Shown: positions 7,587 through 13,282 of the stretch, piece by piece
Position numbering within the stretch: the first letter of the stretch is position 1
How the letters are laid out: the number at the start of each line of letters is the position of its first letter
Source of the DNA: Pseudomonadales bacterium
Lineage (GTDB): Bacteria > Pseudomonadota > Gammaproteobacteria > Pseudomonadales > Azotimanducaceae
Length of the DNA: 13,282 nt
Assembly (NCBI GenBank): GCA_029244465.1
Contig: JAQWQN010000023.1
Location: forward strand, 1 to 13,282
Reading direction: 5' to 3'
Notes under the pieces: generated by a model
What the model saw: only the letters and a program-made list of their open reading frames with translations
The model's database searches: none
What the model was told of the DNA's origin: nothing
Made by a program: the position numbers and the translations under genes

Positions 7587-8000
7587 ATGAGTATGGATGC
7601 TGACGCGTTACAGCGTTTCATGGCTGCGTCGCCTTTTATTAACTGGTCAGGCATGCGCATAACTGATGCCGATCATGAAGGCAAAACGCTTACCATGACG
7701 ATGGCGTTGAAAGCAGAATTTGAACGCGCCGCCAATACAGGGCAGTGGCACGGGGGACCGATTGCAGCGCTCATCGATACTGCAGGTTGCTTCGGACTTA
7801 TCATGGTGATCGAACAAGGGTCGCCCACCATCAATTTTAGAACGGACTACCTGAAGCCGGCGGTCAATACTGATCTCACCGCCGTGGCGACGATACGGAG
7901 GGTGGGAAAAACGGTAGGTGTTGTCGATGTGGATGTTTACAACGATGACAAGCAGCTAGTCGCCGTCGGTCGTGGCACGTTCGGCAGCCAAGGTGGCTAG
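7587..8000 (+). CDS. PaaI-type hotdog-fold thioesterase
   Basis: This 137-residue protein has the size and signature of PaaI/4HBT-like acyl-CoA thioesterases. The helix motif WHGGPIAALIDTAG contains H55-G56-G57 and D64, the expected catalytic acid position. The later FRTDYLKPA (84-92) is typical of the central strand. Such enzymes hydrolyse acyl- or aryl-CoA thioesters in the cytoplasm, often to rescue CoA from dead-end intermediates of a catabolic pathway. It begins 3 bp after the VOC stop without an obvious ribosome site of its own, so translational coupling is likely. Its last 45 bp overlap the 3' end of the convergent acyl-CoA synthetase gene, an enzyme of opposite reaction sense. The family is firm; the acyl group is unknown. 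Confidence 0.9.
   Translation: MSMDADALQRFMAASPFINWSGMRITDADHEGKTLTMTMALKAEFERAANTGQWHGGPIAALIDTAGCFGLIMVIEQGSPTINFRTDYLKPAVNTDLTAVATIRRVGKTVGVVDVDVYNDDKQLVAVGRGTFGSQGG
7956..8000. other. 45-bp antisense overlap of two convergent coding regions
   Basis: The last 15 codons (stop included) of the thioesterase on the plus strand and of the acyl-CoA synthetase on the minus strand share these bases in opposite sense. There is no space for a conventional terminator between the genes, so their transcripts should overlap at the 3' ends. Confidence 0.9.
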
Positions 8001-9392
8001 GACTTTCCTGTCAATTTTGTTGGTTCCTGCCAAAGGCATCGTGTCGACAAAGTAGACTGCGCGCGGGTGCATGTATGCGGGTGCTTTTGCGAGGGCAATG
8101 TCTTTGACTTCTTGTTCCGTGATGGTGGCGTTCACCGCAGCCACAATAAATGCCACGGGTTTATGACCTTTGTCAGTGTCCGCGACAGGCACAACGCAGC
8201 TTTCCGCTACGCGCGCATCGGTTTCTAGAATGCGTTCAACTTCACCGGGATAAATGTTCTCACCGCCGCAGTTGAACATGTCGTCGTCTCGTCCCACGAA
8301 GTAGAAAAAGCCGTACTTGTCACGCCGCATGATGTCGCCGGTATTAATCCAGCCTTCATCGTTCATTTTCTCGGCGGTTTTAGCCGCCAGGTTTAGATAA
8401 CCGTTCATAGCCGCGGGCGTTTTAACTTCAAGAACGCCTTCACTGCCCTCGCCGACCAAGCGAACTTCAACATGGGGCTGGGGATATCCGAGCGATAACG
8501 GCGGCACTGGTATGTTGTCAGGATGACGACCAAACATGCCGGCTCCTGCTTCCGTCGTGCCGTAGCCGTTTGTTATCCGTGCGTTTCGAAAGACACGGTG
8601 TATTTGTTCGATTAGGGTCTCAGAAAGTGGCGCTGAACCAACTGAAATAGCAGCTACTGACTCTAGCTTAAGTTGTTCGATCAGATTTTCCTCTTTTAGC
8701 ATCAGCGATAGCATAGTGGGTACGCCAGTGATGATGTTCACTTGGTGATCGCTGATGGCTTGGAGGTATTCAACGGCGTTGAAGCGCGGCATTAACACCA
8801 CCGTGCCACCGCCTGCGAGTAGCATCCAGAAAGACAACAACCCATTCATATGGTAGAGGGGTGCTGCAACGATACCTGTCGCACCCTGCATCGGTCCCTT
8901 CATGCGTGACACCATAGCCCACTGGCTGTCATGCGATAGCAGCACACCTTTTGGAGTGCCGGTAGAACCGGACGTATACAACACGAGCCCTGGCTGTGAG
9001 GGGTTAAGCTCAACCGCAGGCCGTTGTGACCCAGTGGCATCGGATAGTTCTAGTTCTCGGATAGGAATCTCTCCGGGAACACTCGTGCGCATATTTGCGT
9101 CGCACCAGATGCTGCTCAATTCAGAGTCCCGGATGATATGTTCGATCGTGCCGGTAGGAAATTTGCTATTGATCGGTACCGCCACCCCGCCCTGGCGCAT
9201 GATGGCGGAAAAAATGACCATGAACGCCGCTGAGTTTGAGCCTAGTAATCCAACTCGTTCACCGGGTTGCACGGTGACATTCGCGTTGCATATCAGTGTC
9301 TCTAAATGTGCGTAGGTATACTGCGCGCCGCTTGATAAATCGATGAGTGCAACTCGATTTGGCTCGCCGTCCATTAGTTCGCCGAGGTTCAT
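7956..9392 (-). CDS. AMP-forming acyl-CoA synthetase (ANL superfamily)
   Basis: This 478-residue enzyme would activate a carboxylic acid to its CoA thioester through an acyl-adenylate. The core motifs appear in order: the phosphate-binding loop at 139-149 (YTSGSTGTPKG), NGYGTTE at 275-281, TGD at 351-353, the hinge region GRDDDMFNCGGENIYPGE at 367-384, and the C-terminal catalytic lysine K459 in TNKIDRK. At 478 residues it is on the short side, with a brief N-terminal domain as in compact medium-chain or aryl-CoA ligases. The start ATG overlaps the TGA of the MDR oxidoreductase (ATGA), so translation is coupled. The last 45 bp overlap the thioesterase gene in antisense. The substrate is not predictable without alignment of the binding pocket. 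Confidence 0.95.
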   Translation of the reverse strand: MNLGELMDGEPNRVALIDLSSGAQYTYAHLETLICNANVTVQPGERVGLLGSNSAAFMVIFSAIMRQGGVAVPINSKFPTGTIEHIIRDSELSSIWCDANMRTSVPGEIPIRELELSDATGSQRPAVELNPSQPGLVLYTSGSTGTPKGVLLSHDSQWAMVSRMKGPMQGATGIVAAPLYHMNGLLSFWMLLAGGGTVVLMPRFNAVEYLQAISDHQVNIITGVPTMLSLMLKEENLIEQLKLESVAAISVGSAPLSETLIEQIHRVFRNARITNGYGTTEAGAGMFGRHPDNIPVPPLSLGYPQPHVEVRLVGEGSEGVLEVKTPAAMNGYLNLAAKTAEKMNDEGWINTGDIMRRDKYGFFYFVGRDDDMFNCGGENIYPGEVERILETDARVAESCVVPVADTDKGHKPVAFIVAAVNATITEQEVKDIALAKAPAYMHPRAVYFVDTMPLAGTNKIDRKVLATLAAERATTDGD

Positions 9393-10390
9393 GGCTGCAG
9401 CACGATCTTACCGAAGACTTCTCGATTTTCCATCAGGCGTTCTGCTTCATGCACCTCTTCGAGGGGCAGCACCTTGTCGATCACCGGTAGCAAACTTCCG
9501 TCCGCTGCATAACTAAGCATTGCGATGATATCGCTCCGTGCCCAGCCGTTTGATCCGAGAAGTGAATGCTCGTAGGTCCAGACGTAGCGAATGTCGATCT
9601 GATCTTCGAATCCTGCCGTAGCACCACAGGTCACGAGGCGCCCACCTTTGCTCATGCATCGGGTCGAGTCGAGCCAGGTACCGCCGCCAGTGGAATTAAC
9701 AAAAAGATCAACGCCGCCTTCTCCAGTGATGCGTGGTTTGCCGGCGATATCCCAGGACGCTTTACGCATGTCCTGCTCGATGTAGTTAATGCCGTGGTCT
9801 GAACCAAGCTGGTTCAGGCGGTGCAGCTTTTCTGCACTAGAGGCACAGCTGATTACGGTCGCACCCGCACGTTTAGCAAGCAGCACGCAGGCTGTGCCGA
9901 CGCCGCCGCTCGCGCCCATCACCAGAACCGTATCGTCGGGTTTCACCTGGCCTCGTGTCACCATCATGCGGTGCGCCGTCGCGTAGGCGAGGGGAATACA
10001 GGCTGCGGTCTCGTAATCGACACTATCCGGTAGCGGTACGATTTGCCGCGCGTCTGCGACGCAGTATTCCGCCCGGCCACCATTCCAGCGCTCACCAATC
10101 ATGCCTCGCTCGAAGTTGATCGGATCTATAAGGACCCGATCACCGGTGCTGACCTCGCTTACGCCGTCGGCCACCTCTACAACTTCACCGGCAATGTCGG
10201 AACCTATCACCAATGGCAATGGTAATTTAATGCCGGGCATGCCGCGTCGACTGAAAATGTCGTGAAAATTCAAAGACGTTGCTTTGACCGCAATGCGAAC
10301 CCAACCACTTTCAAGTTCGGGCTCGGCAAAATCGTGCTCAATCAGAATATTCTCGATATCGCCGTGTTCTCTAACCACTGCTGCTCGCAT
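9389..10390 (-). CDS. Zinc-free MDR-superfamily oxidoreductase (quinone reductase/alcohol dehydrogenase-like)
   Basis: This 333-residue protein is a medium-chain dehydrogenase/reductase. It has an N-terminal GroES-like domain (SLNFHDIFSRRG, then GSDIAGEV) and a Rossmann domain with the nucleotide loop GASGGVGTA. The catalytic-zinc cysteine of alcohol dehydrogenases is replaced by the NFHD stretch, and the four-cysteine structural-zinc lobe has no cysteines. It is therefore probably an NADPH-dependent enoyl or quinone reductase type rather than a zinc alcohol dehydrogenase. I prefer the start at 10390: GGAAGG lies 4 nt upstream and the conserved MRAAVV begins there. An ATG four codons earlier at 10402 has no clear ribosome site. 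It is the first gene of a coupled pair; its TGA overlaps the ATG of the acyl-CoA synthetase. The substrate is presumably an acyl-CoA or related carbonyl compound. Confidence 0.9.
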   Translation of the reverse strand: MRAAVVREHGDIENILIEHDFAEPELESGWVRIAVKATSLNFHDIFSRRGMPGIKLPLPLVIGSDIAGEVVEVADGVSEVSTGDRVLIDPINFERGMIGERWNGGRAEYCVADARQIVPLPDSVDYETAACIPLAYATAHRMMVTRGQVKPDDTVLVMGASGGVGTACVLLAKRAGATVISCASSAEKLHRLNQLGSDHGINYIEQDMRKASWDIAGKPRITGEGGVDLFVNSTGGGTWLDSTRCMSKGGRLVTCGATAGFEDQIDIRYVWTYEHSLLGSNGWARSDIIAMLSYAADGSLLPVIDKVLPLEEVHEAERLMENREVFGKIVLQP

Positions 10391-10394
10391 AGGA

Positions 10395-10400
10395 CCTTCC
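10395..10400 (-). promoter_or_regulatory. Ribosome binding site deciding the MDR start
   Basis: On the minus strand GGAAGG stands 4 nt before the ATG at 10390. It overlaps the first codons of the alternative start at 10402, which favours the shorter protein. Confidence 0.6.
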
Positions 10401-10590
10401 ATTCTAACGTTGCCAGGGTGTAACCCCCAGTGCCGGATATCCAGATAATACCGACTAAAACAGATAGGTTGCGAAATTATTCACGTTGCGCTGAAGGTGG
10501 TTGTCGTCGCATCGGCTGGCTTCAGATGCAGCGGCACAGGTCTGGTGGCACAGAGCGGGTCGAAATACCTGCTAGGATTGCCAGTTTGCA

Positions 10591-10608
10591 GACCCCTCAC
10601 TGAGGGTC
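10591..10608. repeat. Short GC-rich hairpin in the permease upstream region
   Basis: GACCC-TC and GAGGGTC pair over 7 bp with one bulged C and the 3-nt loop ACT. No T tract follows on either strand, so it is not a standard terminator. It lies about 60 bp upstream of the candidate promoter. Its role is unknown. Confidence 0.35.
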
Positions 10609-10669
10609 GCTTGCGCTCACCGGTTTCTTTCGTGCGGGCCGAAGGACACTGTTACCGTCGGTCGGGTGC

Positions 10670-10698
10670 TTGAACCTATTTGTTAGGGTGTTCAAAAT
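10670..10698 (+). promoter_or_regulatory. Candidate sigma70 promoter of the permease within an inverted repeat
   Basis: TTGAAC (10670-10675) and CAAAAT (10693-10698) each match the sigma70 -35 and -10 consensus at 4 of 6 positions, with the ideal 17-bp spacing. The -35 hexamer is also the left arm of a perfect inverted repeat, TTGAAC-N14-GTTCAA, whose right arm overlaps the -10 element. A dimeric regulator bound there could cover the promoter. The 5' leader would be about 100 nt. Confidence 0.4.
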
Positions 10699-10769
10699 GA
10701 GAGCGCTGTGACCAGTAACGCGTCTCGGCGTAGCTGCTGCTGATTTTGTATCGCTTGCCGTTGCGGATT

Positions 10770-10795
10770 GTTTGCCAGCAAACTGGTCGATCGAC
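10770..10795. promoter_or_regulatory. Two tight dyads just before the permease start codon
   Basis: GTTTGC-CA-GCAAAC (10770-10783) is a perfect dyad with 6-bp arms and a 2-bp centre. GTCGATCGAC (10786-10795) is a perfect 10-bp palindrome 2 bp later. Both lie in the leader, 8 to 34 bp ahead of the ATG at 10804. They could be protein-binding sites, or in RNA could affect ribosome access. Confidence 0.35.
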
Positions 10796-10803
10796 TTATA
10801 CGC

Positions 10804-12213
10804 ATGGATAGTTCAACGCCTGTGAACCAACCGCTCAAACGGATCCTTTCGGTACGTGATGTCTTCTTCATTGCGGTCGGACAGATAATTGGTGCTGGCG
10901 TGGTCGCGCTGACCGGGGTCGCCATTGGTATGACGGGCCCGAGCGTGGTCTTAGCTTATCTTGCCTCCGCGCTGCTGGTACTCATTGTGACAGCACTCAT
11001 CATGATGGCGGGAACAACACTGCCGTCAGTCGGCGCATACTATGCTTGGACCTCTCGATTGCGAGGGGGCTGGGCTGGATCGATTGTTCTGTCGCTGACG
11101 CTACTGGCAAGCGTCTCGTTGTCATTATATGGCAGTTCATTCGGGCTATATCTTGCGCCGTTGTTTCCGGTGCTATCGGTTAACGGGTGGGGCGTCCTCG
11201 TCGTATGCTTTTTGTTCGTTGGCAACCTACTTGGTTTGGCCATCGCGTCAAAGTTACAGATGGTTCTGGTGTTGCTGCTTGTCTCCGCTTTGGCGTTGTA
11301 TGCTGGGTTTGCCGCACCAGAAGCGAAACTTGAGCTGATTTCTCCAATGTTTCCTGCCGGCATAACGGGGTTCGTGACAGCGGTATTCTTGCTTAAGTTT
11401 GCGACCAGCGGCGCGTACATGGTGGTGGGCTTGAGTGGTGAAATGCACAATCCGCAGCGGGTAATACCGCTGGTCATGACCACCGCGACGATCGCGGTCG
11501 CGGTATTGTATACCTTGGTTGCTTTGGCCAGCGTCGCGACTGTGCCCTGGCAGAGCATGGTTGATCAGCCACTGACGGTGGCAGGTGCTCAGTTCATGCC
11601 GAAATGGGCGCTAACCTACTTTTTGATCTTTGGTGCTGGTCTCGCGATTATTACCACGCTCAACTCTCAGTTTATGCAACTGCCAAGAACCTTCATGCTC
11701 GCGAGTTGGGATGGCCTCATCCCAAAATGGGTCGGCGGCCTTAATCGCCATGGCGCGCCTTACATAATCAACACCATTATGCTGATCGTCGGGATTGCGC
11801 CGCTGCTTGCGAACCTCGATATAAGCGACATCGCGCGAGCGGCTTCGATCGCCGCGAACCTACCAGCTTTTCTCGTCTATTGGGCCATCATGAAGATTCC
11901 GGAGGCCTATCCGGATCGTTATCAGGCCTCGATTTTTGCCATGCAGCCACTCTCCCTTTGGAGCCTCTATGTGTTCTCACAATTTGCGACGGTCGTGGGT
12001 GTTTATTTTCTTGCGCAGGATCTGCCTTCGGGTGTTATCTCCGTCCTCATATTCTGGCTGCTGGCTTCCGTCTGCTATTACCCTGCGCGGCGTGCGTATC
12101 TTGCCCGACAGGGTATTGATTTGGACAGGGACACGACAGATCGATGGGTATTTGAAGAGCCTAGCGCGGAAGCAAACCTCGGGCATTCGCAATTCCCAGA
12201 GAGGGTGGAATAG
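10804..12213 (+). CDS. APC-family amino acid/polyamine permease
   Basis: This 469-residue membrane protein has about 12 hydrophobic segments, the usual number and length for the amino acid-polyamine-organocation (APC) family of secondary transporters in the inner membrane. The hallmark glycine-rich break in the first segment is at 26-38 (GQIIGAGVVALTG). Further family traits are SGEMHNPQRVIP at 211-222 and RTFMLASWDGLIPKW at 295-309. Segments fall at roughly 18-42, 46-70, 92-118, 128-148, 150-170, 187-208, 222-247, 267-288, 318-337, 348-364, 383-404 and 408-428. The ATG at 10804 lacks a strong ribosome site. A TTG 12 codons upstream (10768) is possible but lies over the dyad. The gene is single and flanked by long gaps. 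The substrate is probably an amino acid or amine, but cannot be assigned. Confidence 0.92.
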   Translation: MDSSTPVNQPLKRILSVRDVFFIAVGQIIGAGVVALTGVAIGMTGPSVVLAYLASALLVLIVTALIMMAGTTLPSVGAYYAWTSRLRGGWAGSIVLSLTLLASVSLSLYGSSFGLYLAPLFPVLSVNGWGVLVVCFLFVGNLLGLAIASKLQMVLVLLLVSALALYAGFAAPEAKLELISPMFPAGITGFVTAVFLLKFATSGAYMVVGLSGEMHNPQRVIPLVMTTATIAVAVLYTLVALASVATVPWQSMVDQPLTVAGAQFMPKWALTYFLIFGAGLAIITTLNSQFMQLPRTFMLASWDGLIPKWVGGLNRHGAPYIINTIMLIVGIAPLLANLDISDIARAASIAANLPAFLVYWAIMKIPEAYPDRYQASIFAMQPLSLWSLYVFSQFATVVGVYFLAQDLPSGVISVLIFWLLASVCYYPARRAYLARQGIDLDRDTTDRWVFEEPSAEANLGHSQFPERVE

Positions 12214-12290
12214 AGCGATTTCAAACGCCGCTTTGTTATCCGCGCATGCCAAGGACGGGTCGACAATCGAAAGAAATTCGAGCGAGCAAC

Positions 12291-12338
12291 GCGGCAACAG
12301 AATTTCGCTATCAAGGCGCGTTGCCGCACATTGGTTTT
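12291..12338 (+). terminator. Possible intrinsic terminator of the permease gene
   Basis: GCGGCAAC (12291-12298) and GTTGCCGC (12320-12327) form a perfect 8-bp GC-rich stem around a 21-nt loop, followed after 3 nt by TTGGTTTT. It lies 77 bp past the permease stop codon. The T tract is interrupted and the loop is large, so the call is moderate. Confidence 0.45.
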
Positions 12339-12430
12339 AGCGTTCGATTCGGGCGCACTGCCAGGTATTTGCAACCGCCGTGACGAGTCGAAGTTCAACT
12401 TGAATCTTTTGCGCTTACTGCGAGCGGATT

Positions 12431-12444
12431 AGCTCAACTGAGCT
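12431..12444. promoter_or_regulatory. Dyad upstream of the second esterase
   Basis: AGCTCA-AC-TGAGCT is a perfect dyad with 6-bp arms and a 2-bp centre, 68 bp before the esterase ATG. It has the same geometry as the GTTTGC dyad before the permease but a different sequence. It may be an operator; this is not shown. Confidence 0.3.
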
Positions 12445-12468
12445 GCCAAATAGCGAAGGAAAAAGACT

Positions 12469-12483
12469 ATGCTCGGCACGTAA
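12469..12483 (+). CDS. Mini-ORF (MLGT) in the leader of the second esterase
   Basis: ATG CTC GGC ACG TAA is preceded by AAGGA (12456-12460) with an 8-nt spacer, a better ribosome site than the esterase itself has. It ends 29 bp before the esterase ATG and is not in frame with it. It may be a translated leader affecting esterase expression, or chance. No known leader peptide is recognised. Confidence 0.2.
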   Translation: MLGT

Positions 12484-12495
12484 AACTTGGCACGT
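12475..12495 (+). repeat. 7-bp direct repeat before the second esterase
   Basis: GGCACGT occurs at 12475-12481 and 12489-12495, a 14-bp period, separated by AAAACTT and ending 17 bp before the esterase start. Such spacing could place two half-sites on nearly the same helix face only imperfectly (about 1.3 turns). It could be a regulator site or chance. Confidence 0.35.
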
Positions 12496-12512
12496 TAGAT
12501 TTGGGGCGTTTT

Positions 12513-13282
12513 ATGAAGGTAGTGGCTTATGTTCTTCTAGCACTGTTGGCGGTGAGTCTGCTGATCGTCGGCGGCGCTTATTCCTATCTGGCCCCTGAGT
12601 CAGCAGCAGTGCCAGTTGCGGATGGACGAACGTTAAGAGCCACGGATGCCGGTGAAGTCATTGGTTTTGTCCGAGAGGACGTGGCTGCCTGGTTGGGTAT
12701 CCCGTTTGCCGCCGCGCCCGTTGGTGATCTCCGCTGGCGAGCGCCTGCTGCTTTGGACCAGTGGCAAGAAAGGCGTGAAGCTATAGCGTTCGCGCCTGGT
12801 TGCCCGCAACTGGGTCAGGGGGCAGCCACTGGTGAGGAAGATTGTCTCTTTCTCAATATCTGGTCTCCAGAAATTGTCCCTGGTGACGAGAAAAAGCGGC
12901 CGGTCATGTTCTGGATTCACGGGGGTGGCAATAGCGTCGGCGATGCCAGTACAGCGATTTATCACGGCGACAATTTAAGTCGCGAACATGATTTGGTCGT
13001 GGTCAGTACTCAGTACAGATTAGGGCCGTTGGGATGGTTCCGGCATCCAGCTCTAGTGACGCCAACCTCAAGCAAAGAGGATCAGTCGGGCAATTTTGGC
13101 ACACTAGATCTCATCCAGTCTTTAAAATGGGTCCGAGGCAATATTGAGGCGTTTGGTGGCGATCCGAATAACGTCACGATCTTTGGTGAGTCTGCGGGTG
13201 CCTTTGATGTGCTGAGTTTGATGGCTTCCCCTCTCGCTGCGGGATTGTTCGACAAGGCGATTTCGCAAAGTGGTGGACTGAA
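12513..13282 (+). CDS. Second type-B carboxylesterase, 3' end outside the window (partial)
   Basis: The first 256 codons of a carboxylesterase/para-nitrobenzyl-esterase-like alpha/beta-hydrolase are present; the frame is open at the right edge. The N terminus MKVVAYVLLALLAVSLLIVGG is a hydrophobic signal or anchor, so the enzyme is probably exported. The oxyanion motif HGGGN is at 136-140 and the nucleophile S227 is in FGESAGAF. C97 and C111 (in EEDCLFLNIW) would form the family's first disulfide. The catalytic Glu and His lie beyond the edge. About half of a usual 500-550-residue protein is seen. The ribosome site is weak (GGGGCG, 6 to 7 nt before the ATG). It shares family motifs with the esterase at 3819-5468, but the sequences differ widely, so it is not a recent duplicate. 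Substrate unknown. Confidence 0.92.
   Translation, partial: MKVVAYVLLALLAVSLLIVGGAYSYLAPESAAVPVADGRTLRATDAGEVIGFVREDVAAWLGIPFAAAPVGDLRWRAPAALDQWQERREAIAFAPGCPQLGQGAATGEEDCLFLNIWSPEIVPGDEKKRPVMFWIHGGGNSVGDASTAIYHGDNLSREHDLVVVSTQYRLGPLGWFRHPALVTPTSSKEDQSGNFGTLDLIQSLKWVRGNIEAFGGDPNNVTIFGESAGAFDVLSLMASPLAAGLFDKAISQSGGL

Larger units (their letters stand above)
10391..10803. other. Divergent non-coding region, MDR / APC permease
   Basis: No convincing gene lies here. Towards the MDR gene there is a TATTAT -10-like hexamer on the minus strand (10445-10450), without a good -35, and a GGATATCC palindrome (10435-10442). Towards the permease there are a hairpin at 10591-10608, a candidate promoter within an inverted repeat at 10670-10698, and two dyads close to the start codon. 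The region holds more dyad symmetry than the other gaps of the window. Confidence 0.5.
12214..12512. other. Non-coding gap between permease and second esterase
   Basis: No gene is supported in these 299 bp; the open frames on both strands show no recognisable protein. The gap holds a possible permease terminator (12291-12338), a tight dyad (12431-12444), a mini-ORF with a good ribosome site (12469-12483), and a 7-bp direct repeat (12475-12495) close to the esterase start. Confidence 0.5.

Noticed and set aside
10403..10767. Mobile element, tRNA or CRISPR in the longest gap
   Set aside because: No terminal inverted repeats, target duplication, cloverleaf or regular repeat-spacer pattern could be seen.
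10692..10925. Minus-strand 77-codon open frame over the permease start
   Set aside because: Its composition is that of an antisense shadow of the permease gene, with no recognisable domain and no ribosome site context.
11936..12398. Several open frames on both strands over the permease end and the following gap
   Set aside because: They are shadows of the permease gene running into non-coding sequence, and contradict each other in strand. None has a family signature.
12489..12512. Sigma54 promoter: TTGGCACG matches the -24 element
   Set aside because: The matching -12 element (TTGC) is missing at the right spacing, and the start point would fall on the ATG itself.
1..13282. Defence, toxin-antitoxin, retron or phage system
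   Set aside because: Every supported gene is an ordinary metabolic enzyme or transporter. No nuclease, reverse transcriptase, small toxin pair or phage protein was recognised.

Overview
The window (about 52% GC by eye) reads as a chromosomal catabolic region of a Gram-negative bacterium. A marine-type gammaproteobacterium is my best guess, from the dense mix of Tat-exported sulfatase, membrane-anchored esterases, an acyl-CoA module and an APC permease. There is no rRNA, tRNA, transposase, integrase or CRISPR to fix the taxonomy, so this is inference. I support eleven protein-coding genes; the last is cut by the right edge.

Layout, left to right. (1) 17-2601, minus strand: a formylglycine-dependent sulfatase with a Tat signal, followed downstream by a phytanoyl-CoA dioxygenase (PhyH)-type Fe(II)/2-oxoglutarate oxygenase. 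(2) 2668-3717, plus strand: a D-2-hydroxyacid dehydrogenase, divergent from the sulfatase across only 66 bp. (3) 3819-6669, minus strand: a two-gene unit with a 6-aminohexanoate-dimer hydrolase (NylB)-like serine hydrolase and, 22 bp later, a membrane-anchored type-B carboxylesterase. (4) 6936-8000, plus strand: a glyoxalase-like (VOC) protein and a PaaI-type hotdog thioesterase, 3 bp apart. (5) 7956-10390, minus strand: a zinc-free MDR oxidoreductase and an AMP-forming acyl-CoA synthetase coupled by an ATGA overlap. The synthetase gene ends 45 bp inside the thioesterase gene. (6) 10403-10803: a roughly 400-bp gap rich in dyads. (7) 10804-12213, plus strand: an APC-family amino acid/amine permease. 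(8) 12214-12512: a non-coding gap with a possible terminator, a dyad, a short direct repeat and a mini-ORF. (9) 12513 to the edge, plus strand: a second, unrelated type-B carboxylesterase.

How the genes could work together (inference). The sulfatase and two esterases would strip sulfate and acyl groups outside the cytoplasm. The permease could import an amine or amino acid product. The NylB-like enzyme would cleave an amide or ester inside the cell. The synthetase, thioesterase, MDR reductase and VOC protein would process the released carboxylic acid as a CoA ester, and the PhyH and D-2-hydroxyacid dehydrogenase would do oxidative steps on hydroxylated acids. Each family is well supported by its catalytic residues. 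The substrate, and whether the genes form one pathway, cannot be read from the sequence. I found no convincing sign of a defence system, retron, phage or other non-metabolic system.
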